NCBI GenBank assembly: GCA_023432225.1
Contig: JAEYUW010000040.1
Span: 1-64,000 of the forward strand
Direction: 5' to 3'
Length of the DNA: 64,000 nucleotides
Origin: Verrucomicrobiota bacterium
GTDB taxonomy: Bacteria; Verrucomicrobiota; Verrucomicrobiia; Opitutales; Opitutaceae
In this document: one piece after another, positions 1 to 8,742 of the stretch
How the letters are laid out: each line of letters starts with the position of its first letter
Position numbering within the stretch: position 1 is the stretch's first letter
Position numbers and translations under genes: made by a program
The notes under the pieces: generated by a model
Told to the model about the DNA's origin: nothing
What the model saw: the letters and a program-made list of their open reading frames with translations, nothing else
Database searches by the model: none

Positions 1-105
1 GCGCGGCCCATGCCCGGTTTTGCTCCAACAAGTGCTTTATCTCGACCATTTCCGCCTGATGGTCCGAGCCGGCGGGCCGATGTCCACACAAAGAAATGGA
101 CGGGC

Positions 106-136
106 AAAAAAAGCCGCGCCCGAAAAAGGCGCGGCT
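106..136 (-). terminator. Rho-independent terminator of the hsp20 pair
   Basis: Inverted repeat AGCCGCGCC (112-120) / GGCGCGGCT (128-136) with a 7-nt loop. Read on the minus strand, the 9-bp stem is followed by a run of seven T. It lies about 27 bp beyond the stop codon of the downstream small heat-shock gene and so ends that transcript. The rest of positions 1-160 holds nothing I can support. Confidence 0.85.
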
Positions 137-162
137 CGCGGATGCGGATTTCGCAACTGAAG

Positions 163-573
163 TTAGTTCACCGCGATCCGGCGCGGCTTGCGCGCCTCGG
201 CTTTCGGGAGAGACACGCGGAGAACGCCGTCGGCCAGTTCCGCGACGATCTTGTCCGCATCGATCGCGTGCTCATGCGCGAGCGACAGCTCGAACGGAAC
301 ATCGCGTGACTCGCGATAAAGCTCGGTCCACTCCGCCGGCCGTTTCCACGCGCGATCGCCGCGAATGGTCAGCACGCCATCGTCCTCGGTGATGGCGACG
401 CCATCCTTGGCCACACCGGGTAGATGAACCGTGAGCCCCCAGGCATCGTCGGTCTCCTTGAGTTGATAGACGGGGCGGACGCCAGGCTCGCGGTTTTCCG
501 CAGACACGCCGGCGTTGTCACGCGAAGCCGCCGGACGTGCAAACGAGGGGATGAATTGAGTGAAAAGTGACAT
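163..573 (-). CDS. Hsp20/alpha-crystallin small heat-shock protein
   Basis: ATP-independent holdase chaperone of the cytoplasm, 136 aa, a usual length for bacterial Hsp20. The alpha-crystallin domain covers about residues 35-130: the strand GLTVHLPGV, then ADGVLRVSLPKAE, and a C-terminal IAV motif of the I-x-I type used for oligomerisation. The ATG is preceded by a good AGGAGA ribosome site. It lies 56 bp downstream of a second hsp20 on the same strand and is followed by a strong terminator, so the two form a short operon. The two proteins differ clearly outside the core, so they are old paralogues and not a recent duplication. Confidence 0.93.
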   Translation of the reverse strand: MSLFTQFIPSFARPAASRDNAGVSAENREPGVRPVYQLKETDDAWGLTVHLPGVAKDGVAITEDDGVLTIRGDRAWKRPAEWTELYRESRDVPFELSLAHEHAIDADKIVAELADGVLRVSLPKAEARKPRRIAVN

Positions 574-629
574 GGTAAGTTTCTCCTGTGAAATCGTGTA
601 GTTTAATTTTGAATACGGAGCGAAACGGG

Positions 630-1079
630 TCAGTTGACCGACACGCTGATCTTGCGCGGCTTCGCCTCTTCCTTCTTCGGCAGCGTCACGGTGAGCACGC
701 CGTTTTCGTAGGTGGCGGTCACGCGATCGGCCTGCACATTGTCCGGCACGCTCACCGAGCGGCTGAACGAGACCGCTTCTTCCCGCCCCGTGTCCGCCTC
801 CTGGTTCCGGCGCTCCGCACTGAGGGTGAGATACCCGTCGAGGTACTCGACCTGGATCGCTTCGCGTGCGACGCCCGGGAGCTCGGCGCGGACGTAGGTG
901 TTGTCCTTGTCCTCGTAGAGATCGACCGGGAAACGCGGCGCCGTCGGCGTGGCGACATCCGCCAGAGCGGTCTCAAACAGGCGATCGATTTCCGACTCCA
1001 GGCCGGTCCACGGATTCTGAAAAGCGGAGCCGCGATAGAGGCTCGCGCGTGGCTGGGTATAACGAACGATGCGATACAT
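630..1079 (-). CDS. Hsp20/alpha-crystallin small heat-shock protein
   Basis: Small heat-shock chaperone, 149 aa. The N-terminus carries a NPWTGLESEIDRLFE helix typical of the IbpA/Hsp20 group. The alpha-crystallin domain (about 48-142) includes YVRAELPGV and ENGVLTVTLPKKE, and the tail ends in an I-S-V motif. I chose the internal ATG at 1079 over a start 28 codons upstream because AGGAG lies just before it and the extra residues are Arg-rich and unlike Hsp20. It is the first gene of the hsp20 pair. No CIRCE element is visible in the 167 bp upstream, so HrcA control is not supported by the sequence. Confidence 0.93.
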   Translation of the reverse strand: MYRIVRYTQPRASLYRGSAFQNPWTGLESEIDRLFETALADVATPTAPRFPVDLYEDKDNTYVRAELPGVAREAIQVEYLDGYLTLSAERRNQEADTGREEAVSFSRSVSVPDNVQADRVTATYENGVLTVTLPKKEEAKPRKISVSVN

Positions 1080-1246
1080 GGTGGTGGTTCTCCTTTTAAA
1101 GTTGGCTGTGCCACCCCTGTGCATCCGACGTGCCGCGCGGCGCCACGACGCAACCCACGACAAAATCGCGACTTAGTTTTCGCGCCCAAAAATCGGTGGG
1201 GCAGCCTGGCAGAGGTGAGACAGCCCGCGTGGGAAACTCCGACACG

Positions 1247-1765
1247 CTACGCGCCGGCCGGCACATCGATCACGAGCAACGGCAACTCGCGCGGGTATTT
1301 TCCCAGCAACAGATAGCGCTCCTCACCCGCGCGCCGAGCCCCCATGCGCTGATAGAAACCCTCCGCATTCGGATCGGATTTGATGTGCAATTCCTTCGCC
1401 CCGCACCGACGCGCCATAACCAATGCCGTCGTGAACATCGCGCGCCCGAGACCGCGGCCAATCTGCTCCGGCGTAATCCAGAAATGTTCGAGCCACCATT
1501 GCGCCCCGTCGCGACGCAGCCCGAAAAACCCCACGGGCCTGCTCTCGCCGGGCCGGGACACCACGAGAATCTGCTGCGTGCGGATCGCGTTCGGCGTCAC
1601 GCGCACGGTGTCCGCCCACGCCTCCATCCACTCTTCCGGATAACCCCAGTGGCGCTTCGCCGCGCGGCACAGCGCGGTCAACGCGGGCGCGTCGCCCGGC
1701 ACGGCCCGACGGATTTGCAGTGGAAGCGTGGACTTCACCTGCACAGTGCACGGCGATTGTGACAC
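1247..1765 (-). CDS. GNAT family N-acetyltransferase
   Basis: Predicted acyl-CoA-dependent N-acetyltransferase, 172 aa. The GNAT fold is seen in order: N-terminal strand LQIRRAVPGDAPAL, the acetyl-CoA loop IGRGLGRAMF near residues 102-111, and the late strand ELHIKSDPNAEGFYQRMGA. The substrate cannot be read from the sequence. The start overlaps the divergent region of the PatB-like gene; a start at the second Leu/Ile-rich stretch (about residue 15) is also possible and would free the shared promoter region. Confidence 0.85.
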   Translation of the reverse strand: MSQSPCTVQVKSTLPLQIRRAVPGDAPALTALCRAAKRHWGYPEEWMEAWADTVRVTPNAIRTQQILVVSRPGESRPVGFFGLRRDGAQWWLEHFWITPEQIGRGLGRAMFTTALVMARRCGAKELHIKSDPNAEGFYQRMGARRAGEERYLLLGKYPRELPLLVIDVPAGA

Positions 1766-1821
1766 GCGGTCAATTTTCCCGTAGCCAGCGCCGCGCCTGC
1801 TGCGTCACGCTCCCTTTTCCG

Positions 1822-2976
1822 ATGACCTTCGACTTCGACACGCCCATCGACCGCGCCCACAGCGACAGCCAGAAATGGCAGAAATATGCCGGCCAAGATA
1901 TCCTGCCGCTCTGGGTCGCCGATATGGATTTCGCTGCGCCGCCCGCGGTGCTCGAAACGCTCCAGGCCCGCGTCGCGCACGGCGTGCTCGGTTATGCGAA
2001 GCCGATGTCCTCGCTCGCCGAAGCCACCGTCGCCTACTGCGCCCGCCGCTACGGCTGGCAGGTCGACCCGAGCTGGCTCGTCTGGCTGCCCGGCCTCGTC
2101 ACCGGCCTCAACGTGGCCGCACGCGCGCTCGGCGATGAAGGCGACGAGATTCTCTGCGCCACGCCCGTTTATCCGCCGTTCATGAGTTCGCCCACCAACC
2201 AGCGCCGCCGCACCGTCGCGGTGCCGATGGTGAAGAACGGTGCGCGTTGGGAAATGGACTTCACCGCGCTCGAGCGCTCCATCACCCCGCGCAGCCGCGC
2301 GTTTTTCCTCTGCAGTCCGCACAACCCCGTCGGTCGCGCCTTCACGCGCGCGGAACTCACGCAGCTCGCCGACTTCTGCGTCCGTCACAACCTCACCCTC
2401 GTTTCCGACGAGATTCACTGCGACTTGGTTCTCGACGACGTCGCGCACCTTCCCTCCGCCACCCTCTCGCCGGAAATCGCCGCGCGCAGCATCACGTTGA
2501 TGGCGCCGAGCAAGACCTACAACATTCCCGGCCTCGGCACTTCCCTCGCGATCATTCCCGACGCCAAGCTGCGCACCGCGTTCACCCGCGCCGCCGCCGG
2601 CATCGTGCCCGACGCGAACGTCCTCGGCCTCGTCGCCTGCGAGGCGGCGTTCCGCCATGGCGAACCGTGGCGCCAGGCGCTCCTCGCGTATCTGCGCGGC
2701 AACCGCGATCTCATCGAGCAGACGGTCGCCAGCGGCCAGTTACCGGGCGTGACGATGACGCACGTCGAAGCCACCTACCTCGCGTGGCTCGACATCTCCG
2801 CGCTGCACCTGCCGCATGCGCACGCCTTCTTCGAGCAACACGGCCTCGGTTTCTCCGACGGCGCCCCGTTTGGCGCCGCGCCGAACACGCACGTCCGCCT
2901 GAACTTCGGCTGCACGCGCGCCACCCTCACCGAAGCCCTCGCCCGCCTCACGCGCGCCGTCTCGGCCACCCGCTGA
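1822..2976 (+). CDS. PatB/MalY-type PLP-dependent C-S lyase (aminotransferase class I/II)
   Basis: Fold-type I PLP enzyme, 384 aa. The family splits cystathionine or related C-S bonds to give a thiol, pyruvate and ammonia. The PatB/MalY hallmark ILPLWVADMDF is at residues 27-37, the PLP-contacting SPHNPVGRAF at 165-174, SDEIH at 195-199, and the Schiff-base lysine K231 in APSKTYNIPGL. The ATG at 1822 was chosen because family homology begins there; the 34 codons upstream read as non-coding and overlap the divergent acetyltransferase. It stands alone, with no partner gene on its strand. Confidence 0.92.
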   Translation: MTFDFDTPIDRAHSDSQKWQKYAGQDILPLWVADMDFAAPPAVLETLQARVAHGVLGYAKPMSSLAEATVAYCARRYGWQVDPSWLVWLPGLVTGLNVAARALGDEGDEILCATPVYPPFMSSPTNQRRRTVAVPMVKNGARWEMDFTALERSITPRSRAFFLCSPHNPVGRAFTRAELTQLADFCVRHNLTLVSDEIHCDLVLDDVAHLPSATLSPEIAARSITLMAPSKTYNIPGLGTSLAIIPDAKLRTAFTRAAAGIVPDANVLGLVACEAAFRHGEPWRQALLAYLRGNRDLIEQTVASGQLPGVTMTHVEATYLAWLDISALHLPHAHAFFEQHGLGFSDGAPFGAAPNTHVRLNFGCTRATLTEALARLTRAVSATR

Positions 2977-3168
2977 TCAGTCCGCCTCCGCCACTCGCTA
3001 ATTGCGCCGCAAGGCTCCATGCCCGCGCAAGTCAGTCGGGCGCCGCGTCCACCGCTCGTTTAACGGAACGACCCAACTCGCTCGCTGGATATCGCCACTG
3101 CGCCCGACTCCGTCCCGCGCAGAGCCTCGTTCGCATCGTTCGCCCCATTGGCTTCGTCTCACGTGAAG

Positions 3169-3187
3169 TGTAACCTAATAGGTTACA
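3169..3187. promoter_or_regulatory. 19-bp palindrome, copy 1 (putative operator)
   Basis: TGTAACCTAATAGGTTACA, a perfect palindrome of two 9-bp arms around a central A. It lies in the 265-bp gap between the C-S lyase gene and the small HTH gene. Its centre (3178) is 53 bp from the centre of copy 2, about five helical turns, so both would face the same side of the DNA. Confidence 0.75.
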
Positions 3188-3221
3188 TTTTACAAAATCC
3201 CGTCTGGCGCGAGAAGCCAAC

Positions 3222-3240
3222 TGTAACCTATTAGGTTACA
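3222..3240. promoter_or_regulatory. 19-bp palindrome, copy 2 (putative operator over the ribosome site)
   Basis: TGTAACCTATTAGGTTACA, identical to copy 1 except for the central base. It ends one base before the ATG of the HTH gene, so the only Shine-Dalgarno-like bases (AGG, 3233-3235, six bases from the ATG) lie inside the palindrome. A protein bound here would block transcription, and the RNA hairpin could hide the start codon region. Confidence 0.75.
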
Positions 3241-3241
3241 C

Positions 3242-3598
3242 ATGCTGAAACCTCATCCGCGACTGGCCATCTGGCTGGAAATCGGCGGCGCGCTGTTTGC
3301 GGCGGGAGAAGCCCTGGTCGACGAGGCGAAGCGCAAAGCGAGGCCGCGTCGATGGCAGTCTTACCACACGGTGCGCCCGGGTGCAGCGACGCCGCTCTGG
3401 AACATCCTTGCCGCCCAAATCCGCGCTGAGGTCGCTCCTTACGGCGCCAAGACGCGCTTGGCGCGCTACCTCGGCGTTCCGCGTCAGCGGCTGCAAGATT
3501 TTCTCAGCAGCCAAAACCGCATGCCGGACGCAGAACTCACTCTGCGCATGCTGCACTGGCTCGCAGAAAAGCGCGGCGGCCGCGACATCTCACTCTGA
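3242..3598 (+). CDS. Small helix-turn-helix protein flanked by palindromes
   Basis: Protein of 118 aa, not recognised by name. The C-terminal half (about 55-112) looks like an XRE/Cro-type helix-turn-helix: a helix ending in YGA, then KTRLARYLGV, then PRQRLQDFLSSQNRMPD and a last helix LTLRMLHWLAEKR. The N-terminal 45 residues form a hydrophobic helix and a basic stretch (AKRKARPRR). The ATG follows copy 2 of the palindrome directly and no other ribosome site is seen. Two palindromes lie upstream and one just downstream, an arrangement that suggests autoregulation by binding these sites. Inference only: it could instead be part of a dispersed repeat-associated gene family. Confidence 0.7.
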   Translation: MLKPHPRLAIWLEIGGALFAAGEALVDEAKRKARPRRWQSYHTVRPGAATPLWNILAAQIRAEVAPYGAKTRLARYLGVPRQRLQDFLSSQNRMPDAELTLRMLHWLAEKRGGRDISL

Positions 3599-3605
3599 GG
3601 CTCCG

Positions 3606-3636
3606 GGAAAGTGTAACCTATTAGGTTACACTTTCC
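3606..3636. promoter_or_regulatory. 31-bp palindrome containing copy 3 of the 19-bp site
   Basis: Core TGTAACCTATTAGGTTACA at 3612-3630, identical to copy 2, extended to 15-bp perfect arms (GGAAAGTGTAACCTA and its complement) around a central T. It lies 8 bp after the HTH stop codon and its centre is 53 bp before the GTG of the dihydrouridine synthase gene. There is no T-run, so it is not a standard terminator. It may be an operator for dus, or the right-hand boundary of a repeat-gene unit. Confidence 0.7.
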
Positions 3637-3673
3637 GGGTTGCGCGACTAGTGGCGCGACGCACGGTAAGGGC

Positions 3674-4786
3674 GTGCGCATCGGGCCGTATGAGTTTTCC
3701 TCCAATTTGTGTCTCTCGCCGCTGGCGGGTTACACGAACCTGCCCTTTCGGCTCGTGGTGCGCGAGATCGGCGGGCTCGACTGGGTCACGACGGACCTGA
3801 TCAACGCGCGCTCGCTGCTCGAGCGGAACCACAAGGCCCTCCAACTCGCGCAGACGGCGCCGGCGGAAAAACTGCTTTCGGTCCAACTCTTCGGCTCCGT
3901 GCCTGAGGAGATGCGCGACGCCGCCGCGATGGTGGAATCGATGGGCATCGCGGCGGTCGACATCAACATGGGCTGCCCGGTCCGCAAAGTCGTAGGCGTG
4001 GGCGGCGGCTCGGCGATGATGACCGAGTTGAAAAAAACTCAGGCGCTCGTGCGCGGCATGGTCGAGGCGGTGAAAATCCCGATCACGGCGAAGATGCGCC
4101 TCGGCTGGGACGAGAACAATCTCACCGCGCCCAACCTCGCGCGCGCACTCGAGGACGTCGGCGTGACCGCGATCTTCGTGCACGGCCGCACGCGGGCGCA
4201 GGGTTTTTCGGGCACGGTCAATCTCGCCGGCATTCGCAGCGTCGTGCAGGCGGTGAAGACGATTCCCGTGATCGGCAACGGTGATGTCACCACGCCCGAC
4301 GCCGCGAAAAAGATGTTCGACGAAACCGGCTGCGCCGGCGTGAGCATCGGGCGCGGCGCGTTCTACAATCCGTGGATTTTCCGCCACACGCTCGACTACC
4401 TCCGCACCGGCGTGATGCCGGGCGAAGCGAGTTACGCCGAGCGCGTGCACGTGATGCGGCGGCATCTCGACCTCGCATGCGAGGTCTTCGGCGAGGAACT
4501 CGGCTGCCGGCTCTTCCGCAAGCCCGCGGCGTGGTATGCGAAGCGGCTCGGCCCGGCGAAGGAGTTCAAGAAGTCCGTCGTCGGCCTGCGCACGCGCGCG
4601 GAGTTCGACGAGATCCTCGCGCGCTACGCAAAATGGCGTGCGCAGTTCTGCGACGAGCGCGGCGAACTGCTGCCGCGCTTCCAGCCCGGCGCGATGGTGG
4701 CGTCGTTCATGCGCGACGAGGACGACCCCGCGGTCACGCAGCGCGAGTCGATCCCGGTGCCGAAGGGGCCGGTCGACGTCTGGTGA
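3674..4786 (+). CDS. dusB: tRNA-dihydrouridine synthase (DusB-like)
   Basis: FMN- and NADPH-dependent enzyme that reduces uridines in the D-loop of tRNA; 370 aa. The TIM-barrel start SPLAGYTNLPFR is at residues 15-26, the catalytic cysteine is C101 in DINMGCPVRKV, and K141-type flavin contacts follow (ITAKMRLGWD), then VHGRTRAQGFSG and IPVIGNGDV. The C-terminal helical tRNA-recruiting domain is present. The start is GTG, with GTAAGGG just before it. The palindrome at 3606-3636 sits in the promoter region. The subfamily letter is by resemblance and is less certain than the family. Confidence 0.92.
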   Translation: MRIGPYEFSSNLCLSPLAGYTNLPFRLVVREIGGLDWVTTDLINARSLLERNHKALQLAQTAPAEKLLSVQLFGSVPEEMRDAAAMVESMGIAAVDINMGCPVRKVVGVGGGSAMMTELKKTQALVRGMVEAVKIPITAKMRLGWDENNLTAPNLARALEDVGVTAIFVHGRTRAQGFSGTVNLAGIRSVVQAVKTIPVIGNGDVTTPDAAKKMFDETGCAGVSIGRGAFYNPWIFRHTLDYLRTGVMPGEASYAERVHVMRRHLDLACEVFGEELGCRLFRKPAAWYAKRLGPAKEFKKSVVGLRTRAEFDEILARYAKWRAQFCDERGELLPRFQPGAMVASFMRDEDDPAVTQRESIPVPKGPVDVW

Positions 4787-4846
4787 TCCGAGGATGCGGG
4801 CTCGCCACGCGCGCTCGCGTTTCGCACACTTCGTTTTCCTTCACGC

Positions 4847-5521
4847 ATGTCGAATTTCCTCCATCTCTGGAGCATCTTCCTCGGCACGGTGGTCGGCCTC
4901 CTGCCGCTCATCAATCCGCTGGCCGCCGCGCCCACGTTCCTCGCGATCACCGAGGGCGACAGCGAGGCGCGTCGGCGTGAGCAGGCGCTGAAAGGCTGCC
5001 TCTACATGGTGGGCATCCTGGTGAGCTTCCTCATCGGCGGCACCTTCATCATGAATTTCTTCGGCATCTCGATTCCCGGCCTGCGCATCGCGGGAGGAAT
5101 CATGCTGGCCGGCATCGGCATGAACATGCTCGCGACGCACCGCAGCTCCGACAACGAGAAGGAGGAGCGCGAGGCGGCGCGCAAGAAGGTCGACGTCTCG
5201 TTCTCACCGCTCGCGATGCCGATGCTCAGCGGCCCCGGCTCGATCGCCGTGACGCTCGGCTTCACTTCGCTCGCCACCGGCCCGGTCGACTACATCGCCA
5301 TCATCGCGGGCATCCTCGTTGTCGCCGTGATCACCTGGGTGACGCTGCGGCTCTCGGGCCGGATCGTGACGCTCATCGGCCCCGTGGGTGTGAGCGCGAT
5401 GACGAAGATCATGGGCTTTCTGATCATGTGCATCGGCGTGCAGTTCGTCGTGAACGGCATTCTCGGCGTCGCGACGGATCCGGAATTGCTGCGCGGGATC
5501 AAAGCGACGCTGGCGCGCTGA
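4847..5521 (+). CDS. MarC family integral membrane protein
   Basis: Inner-membrane protein of 224 aa with six predicted membrane helices in two groups of three, joined by a charged cytoplasmic loop (about residues 98-120, HRSSDNEKEEREAARKKV). The family signature GLLPLINPLAAAPTFLAIT lies in the first helix, and its internal-repeat equivalent PLAMPMLSGPGSIAVTLGF in the fourth. MarC proteins are UPF0056/NAAT members of uncertain function, once linked to antibiotic resistance. It follows dus by 60 bp on the same strand and may be co-transcribed. Confidence 0.9.
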   Translation: MSNFLHLWSIFLGTVVGLLPLINPLAAAPTFLAITEGDSEARRREQALKGCLYMVGILVSFLIGGTFIMNFFGISIPGLRIAGGIMLAGIGMNMLATHRSSDNEKEEREAARKKVDVSFSPLAMPMLSGPGSIAVTLGFTSLATGPVDYIAIIAGILVVAVITWVTLRLSGRIVTLIGPVGVSAMTKIMGFLIMCIGVQFVVNGILGVATDPELLRGIKATLAR

Positions 5522-5576
5522 GTCAGAAAGCCGAAGCCCGCACGGCGGAGAAAGGTGCCGCTGGGCGAGCGAGACA

Positions 5577-5600
5577 GTTGCGCGCGAGCGCGCAACCTAC
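5577..5600. repeat. Hairpin element of the GTAG...CTAC type (half copy)
   Basis: GTTGCGCG / CGCGCAAC stem with loop CGAG, followed directly by CTAC. It resembles one arm of the dispersed GTAG...CTAC elements seen elsewhere in the window. It lies 55 bp after the marC-like stop. Nothing else is recognised between 5522 and 5680. Confidence 0.5.
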
Positions 5601-5680
5601 GCGGCTGGGGACGCAAGATTCCGGAAAGCAGTGACGACGCCCGGGCAGAGCGGGCATCATTTCTTCAGGTAACCCTCAAC

Positions 5681-5708
5681 AAAAAGGCCGAGGCGTTGCG
5701 CCTCGGCC
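5681..5708 (-). terminator. Terminator of the TonB-dependent receptor gene
   Basis: Stem GGCCGAGGCG (5686-5695) / CGCCTCGGCC (5699-5708), loop TTG. Read on the minus strand the 10-bp stem is followed by TTTTTG. It lies about 70 bp past the receptor stop codon. Confidence 0.85.
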
Positions 5709-5779
5709 CGAGAGAAAAGGAGGCGGGGGATGCCCGCGCTGCGTGGGTTCTCGGCGGCGAGGGACTCGCCGCCCTACCG

Positions 5780-8572
5780 TCAGAACTTGTAGCGCGCTTC
5801 GACGAAGATCAGGCGACCGACGGCGCCGTAGGTGGCGATGTCGGCGTTGCCGTTCGAGAACGTGCCCTTTGCGACGGAGGGTTGTGCGTCGAAAACGTTG
5901 TTCGCACCGACGCGCAGCGACATGCCGTTGAGCCAGGGCGTGTTCTTGCCGAAGGTATAGCCCACGCCGATATCGACGGAGTCGAAGGGCTCGACGTAGG
6001 CGTCGGCACCGACGTCGTCTTCGTCGTAGGCGTTCTGGTCGTCCACGGACGGGATGTGCTGCCACGAGAACGTGGCGCTCCACGGGCCGCGGTTCCAGCT
6101 GCCGGAGAGGATCGTCTGCCACTTCGGAATCGTGCCGTTGAAGCTCGATGCGTAGCCAGCGGTCTCGCTGAAGCCGGCGCCCGGATACGGCTCGAACTGG
6201 TATTTGGCGAAGTAGCTGGCGGCGAGGGTGAGGTCGATCTTGCCGAGCGCTTCCATCTTCCACGTGTAATCGAACTTCACGTCGAGGCCGGAGAGCTTGA
6301 CCGTGCTGATGTTCTCATACGCATCGCGGAGATAGACGTTGTCGATCGGGCGATTGCCGATCTGACCGGGCGCGGTGACGGGCGTGCCGTTGGTGAATTG
6401 CGAGAAATCGTCCGCCGGGCCGAAGCGCACGCGGTTGGCGAACGGCGAGGCGGTGCCGCGCAGTTCGACGTCCTGCAGAATGAGCGTGGCGCCGTAGAGA
6501 CCGACGAGGTCCTGCTGGTTGATGCTGAAATAATCGACGCTCATCGAGAAACCCTTCAGCGCGCGCGGCGAGTAGACGAAGCCGAGCGTGAAGTTGTCCG
6601 ACGTCGTCGGCTTCAGGTTGGCGTTGGATGGATTTTGTTGGTTGCCCTGGCCGGTGATCGGCGCGCCGCCACCGAAACGCTCGAGCGAGAGCGAGGGCGT
6701 GGAACCGCTGGCGGTGGGTCCGAACAATTGGAAGAGCGTCGGCGCGGCGAACGATTCCGAATACGTGCCGCGGAGCGCGAACTCGTCGCTGAACGGCAGC
6801 CAGCGCAAAGTGAGCTTCGGCACCGTCGGGTCGTCGGTGTCGCTGTATTTCTCGGTGCGGAGCGCGCCTTCGACTTCGAGGAGGTGGAAGCCGGGCGCGG
6901 TGTGGTTGCCGCCGAAGATCGGCACGCGAACGTTGACGAAGGCCGAGGTGACCGAGCGGTCCGTGTTGAGCGGATCGAGCGTCGTGGCGGAATCCCAGCC
7001 GAAGGTGGCGGACTGCGAATAGACGTCGGAGTTCTGCACCAGCGTCTCGACGCGGTGCTCGCCACCGACGGCGAAGCCGACTTCGCCCGCGGGCAGATCC
7101 ATCAGCTTGCCGGTGATGCGGCCGTCGTAGTTTTCGATCGTGCTCGTGGCGAAACCGAAGGCGGTGCCGAACATGCCGGAAGCCTCGATGGCGCCCGGCG
7201 CCTGCTCGCGCGCGAACATGTTGATCGTGCCCGCGGCGACGGCGGCGATGCGCGCGGCGGTGTTGACGACGTTCTGATTACGGTAGCTCTGATCGATGAC
7301 GTTCCTGTCGGCGGCGATTTCCCAGGTGTAGCCGTTGGCGAGTTCGCCGCGCACGCCGACGACACCGCGCATGGAGGTGGAGTCGTAGAAATACTGGCGC
7401 GGATACGCGGTGAAGCGGTTGCGCGCGCGCAGCGTGACGTCGGAGGGATTCGTCGCATCGGACGCGGAGCGGCTGGAGCTGATCGGCTGCGCGTTGAGCT
7501 GGCTGTAGGTTTTCGTCTTCGTGTAGAGGAAGTCGCCGAACAGCGTCACCTTGTCGGTGAAGCGGTGCTCGAAGTTCATCAGCGCGGACGAGCGTTCGTT
7601 GCCGAGGAGGAGCGTGACGTAGTCGGCGAGGTTGAACGCGTATTGTTTCTCGCTGCCGAGGCCGTAGGTGAGGTTGCTGCCGTCGACGGGGAGGTAGGTG
7701 CCGTTGGCGACGAGCTGCGCGAGGGTGAGGTTCTGGTTGAGCGGCGGCGCGTTCAGTCCGGGCTTCAGCACGTAATACTGGCCGGTGGCGTCGTCGGTCA
7801 CGACGCCGGCGAACGTCGGCGTGCCGTAGCTCTCGGCGGAGTAGCCGCGCTCGTATTGGAAGAGCGGGTCGGTCTTCGCCCACTCACCGCCGATGGTGAT
7901 GGTGGTCTTGTCGGTGCTGGCCCCGCCGACGAGCGAGAACTTGCGCTCGGAGTAGTGACCCTTCCGATCGGAGAACGCGTAGCGGGCGTTCGCCTCGAAG
8001 CCGGTGAAATCCTTTTTGAGGATGATGTTCACGACGCCCGCGACCGCATCGGTGCCGTAGAGCGCGGAGGCGCCGTCATGGAGCACTTCGACGCGCTCGA
8101 CTGCGGCGATCGGGATGAGGTTGAGGTCGACGAACTGAAATCCGCCGGACGCGAGGATCGGCGCGTAGGCGGCGCGACGGCCGTTGATGAGGACGAGCGT
8201 CTGCGTGTTGCGGAGCGCGAGCGACGAGCCACCGCCGGTGGAGCCGGAGCCGGTGTCGGCGTTGGTGGAGCCGAGGTTCAAACCGCCGGTGAACTGCGGC
8301 ATGGTTTTGCGGAGCACTTCGAGCAGGCTCGTGCTGACGCCGCTGTCGGCAATCGAAGCGGCCGAGATCGTCGTGACGGGATTGGCGGGCTCGCCGGCGG
8401 CCACCGGAATGTAGGAGCCGGTGACGACGAACTTTTCCATTTTCACGGTCTCGCCGTCGGCCGAGGCCGGAGCGGACGACTGTTGGGCGTAGGCGCCCAC
8501 GGCCAGCAAAGGAAGCAACGCGGCAGCGAAAACGCGCCGATGCTTCCGCATCTGCGGATGTGTTTGGTTCAT
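5780..8572 (-). CDS. TonB-dependent outer-membrane receptor
   Basis: Energy-coupled outer-membrane importer, 930 aa. The signal peptide covers about residues 1-29 (basic start, AAALLPLLAVGAYA). It is followed by a TonB-box-like VKMEKFVVTGSYIP and a plug domain (about 60-190; INGRRAAY, VERVEVLHDGASALYGTDAVAGVVNI). The rest is a 22-strand barrel ending in the terminal aromatic motif RYKF. The plug style (GRRAAYAP, SALYGTDA) is that of the large receptor group common in xanthomonads and Verrucomicrobia; the substrate is unknown. The neighbouring kinase/LytTR pair is on the same strand upstream, separated by a repeat element. M8 is an alternative start; neither has a clear ribosome site. Confidence 0.93.
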   Translation of the reverse strand: MNQTHPQMRKHRRVFAAALLPLLAVGAYAQQSSAPASADGETVKMEKFVVTGSYIPVAAGEPANPVTTISAASIADSGVSTSLLEVLRKTMPQFTGGLNLGSTNADTGSGSTGGGSSLALRNTQTLVLINGRRAAYAPILASGGFQFVDLNLIPIAAVERVEVLHDGASALYGTDAVAGVVNIILKKDFTGFEANARYAFSDRKGHYSERKFSLVGGASTDKTTITIGGEWAKTDPLFQYERGYSAESYGTPTFAGVVTDDATGQYYVLKPGLNAPPLNQNLTLAQLVANGTYLPVDGSNLTYGLGSEKQYAFNLADYVTLLLGNERSSALMNFEHRFTDKVTLFGDFLYTKTKTYSQLNAQPISSSRSASDATNPSDVTLRARNRFTAYPRQYFYDSTSMRGVVGVRGELANGYTWEIAADRNVIDQSYRNQNVVNTAARIAAVAAGTINMFAREQAPGAIEASGMFGTAFGFATSTIENYDGRITGKLMDLPAGEVGFAVGGEHRVETLVQNSDVYSQSATFGWDSATTLDPLNTDRSVTSAFVNVRVPIFGGNHTAPGFHLLEVEGALRTEKYSDTDDPTVPKLTLRWLPFSDEFALRGTYSESFAAPTLFQLFGPTASGSTPSLSLERFGGGAPITGQGNQQNPSNANLKPTTSDNFTLGFVYSPRALKGFSMSVDYFSINQQDLVGLYGATLILQDVELRGTASPFANRVRFGPADDFSQFTNGTPVTAPGQIGNRPIDNVYLRDAYENISTVKLSGLDVKFDYTWKMEALGKIDLTLAASYFAKYQFEPYPGAGFSETAGYASSFNGTIPKWQTILSGSWNRGPWSATFSWQHIPSVDDQNAYDEDDVGADAYVEPFDSVDIGVGYTFGKNTPWLNGMSLRVGANNVFDAQPSVAKGTFSNGNADIATYGAVGRLIFVEARYKF

Positions 8573-8742
8573 GGTTTGCGTGAGGGTAGCCGCGGCAAGC
8601 GAGCCGGCGGCACCGCCCGGCGGTTCAGGCGGGGCGACAGGGCGAACGCAGCGACGAAGCGGTTTCGTCGCAAAGAACGAGCGGCATTGTGCTAGTGCGC
8701 TGCGGCGAACGGTGAAAAAAAGACCGCAACTGCGCGCAGAAG

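Noticed and set aside
1080..1246. A possible CIRCE (HrcA) element before the hsp20 pair
   Set aside because: No TTAGCACTC-N9-GAGTGCTAA or close match is visible.
3606..3636. Palindrome copy 3 as a transcription terminator
   Set aside because: It forms a 15-bp stem but no T-run follows on either strand, and its core is identical to the upstream operator-like copies.
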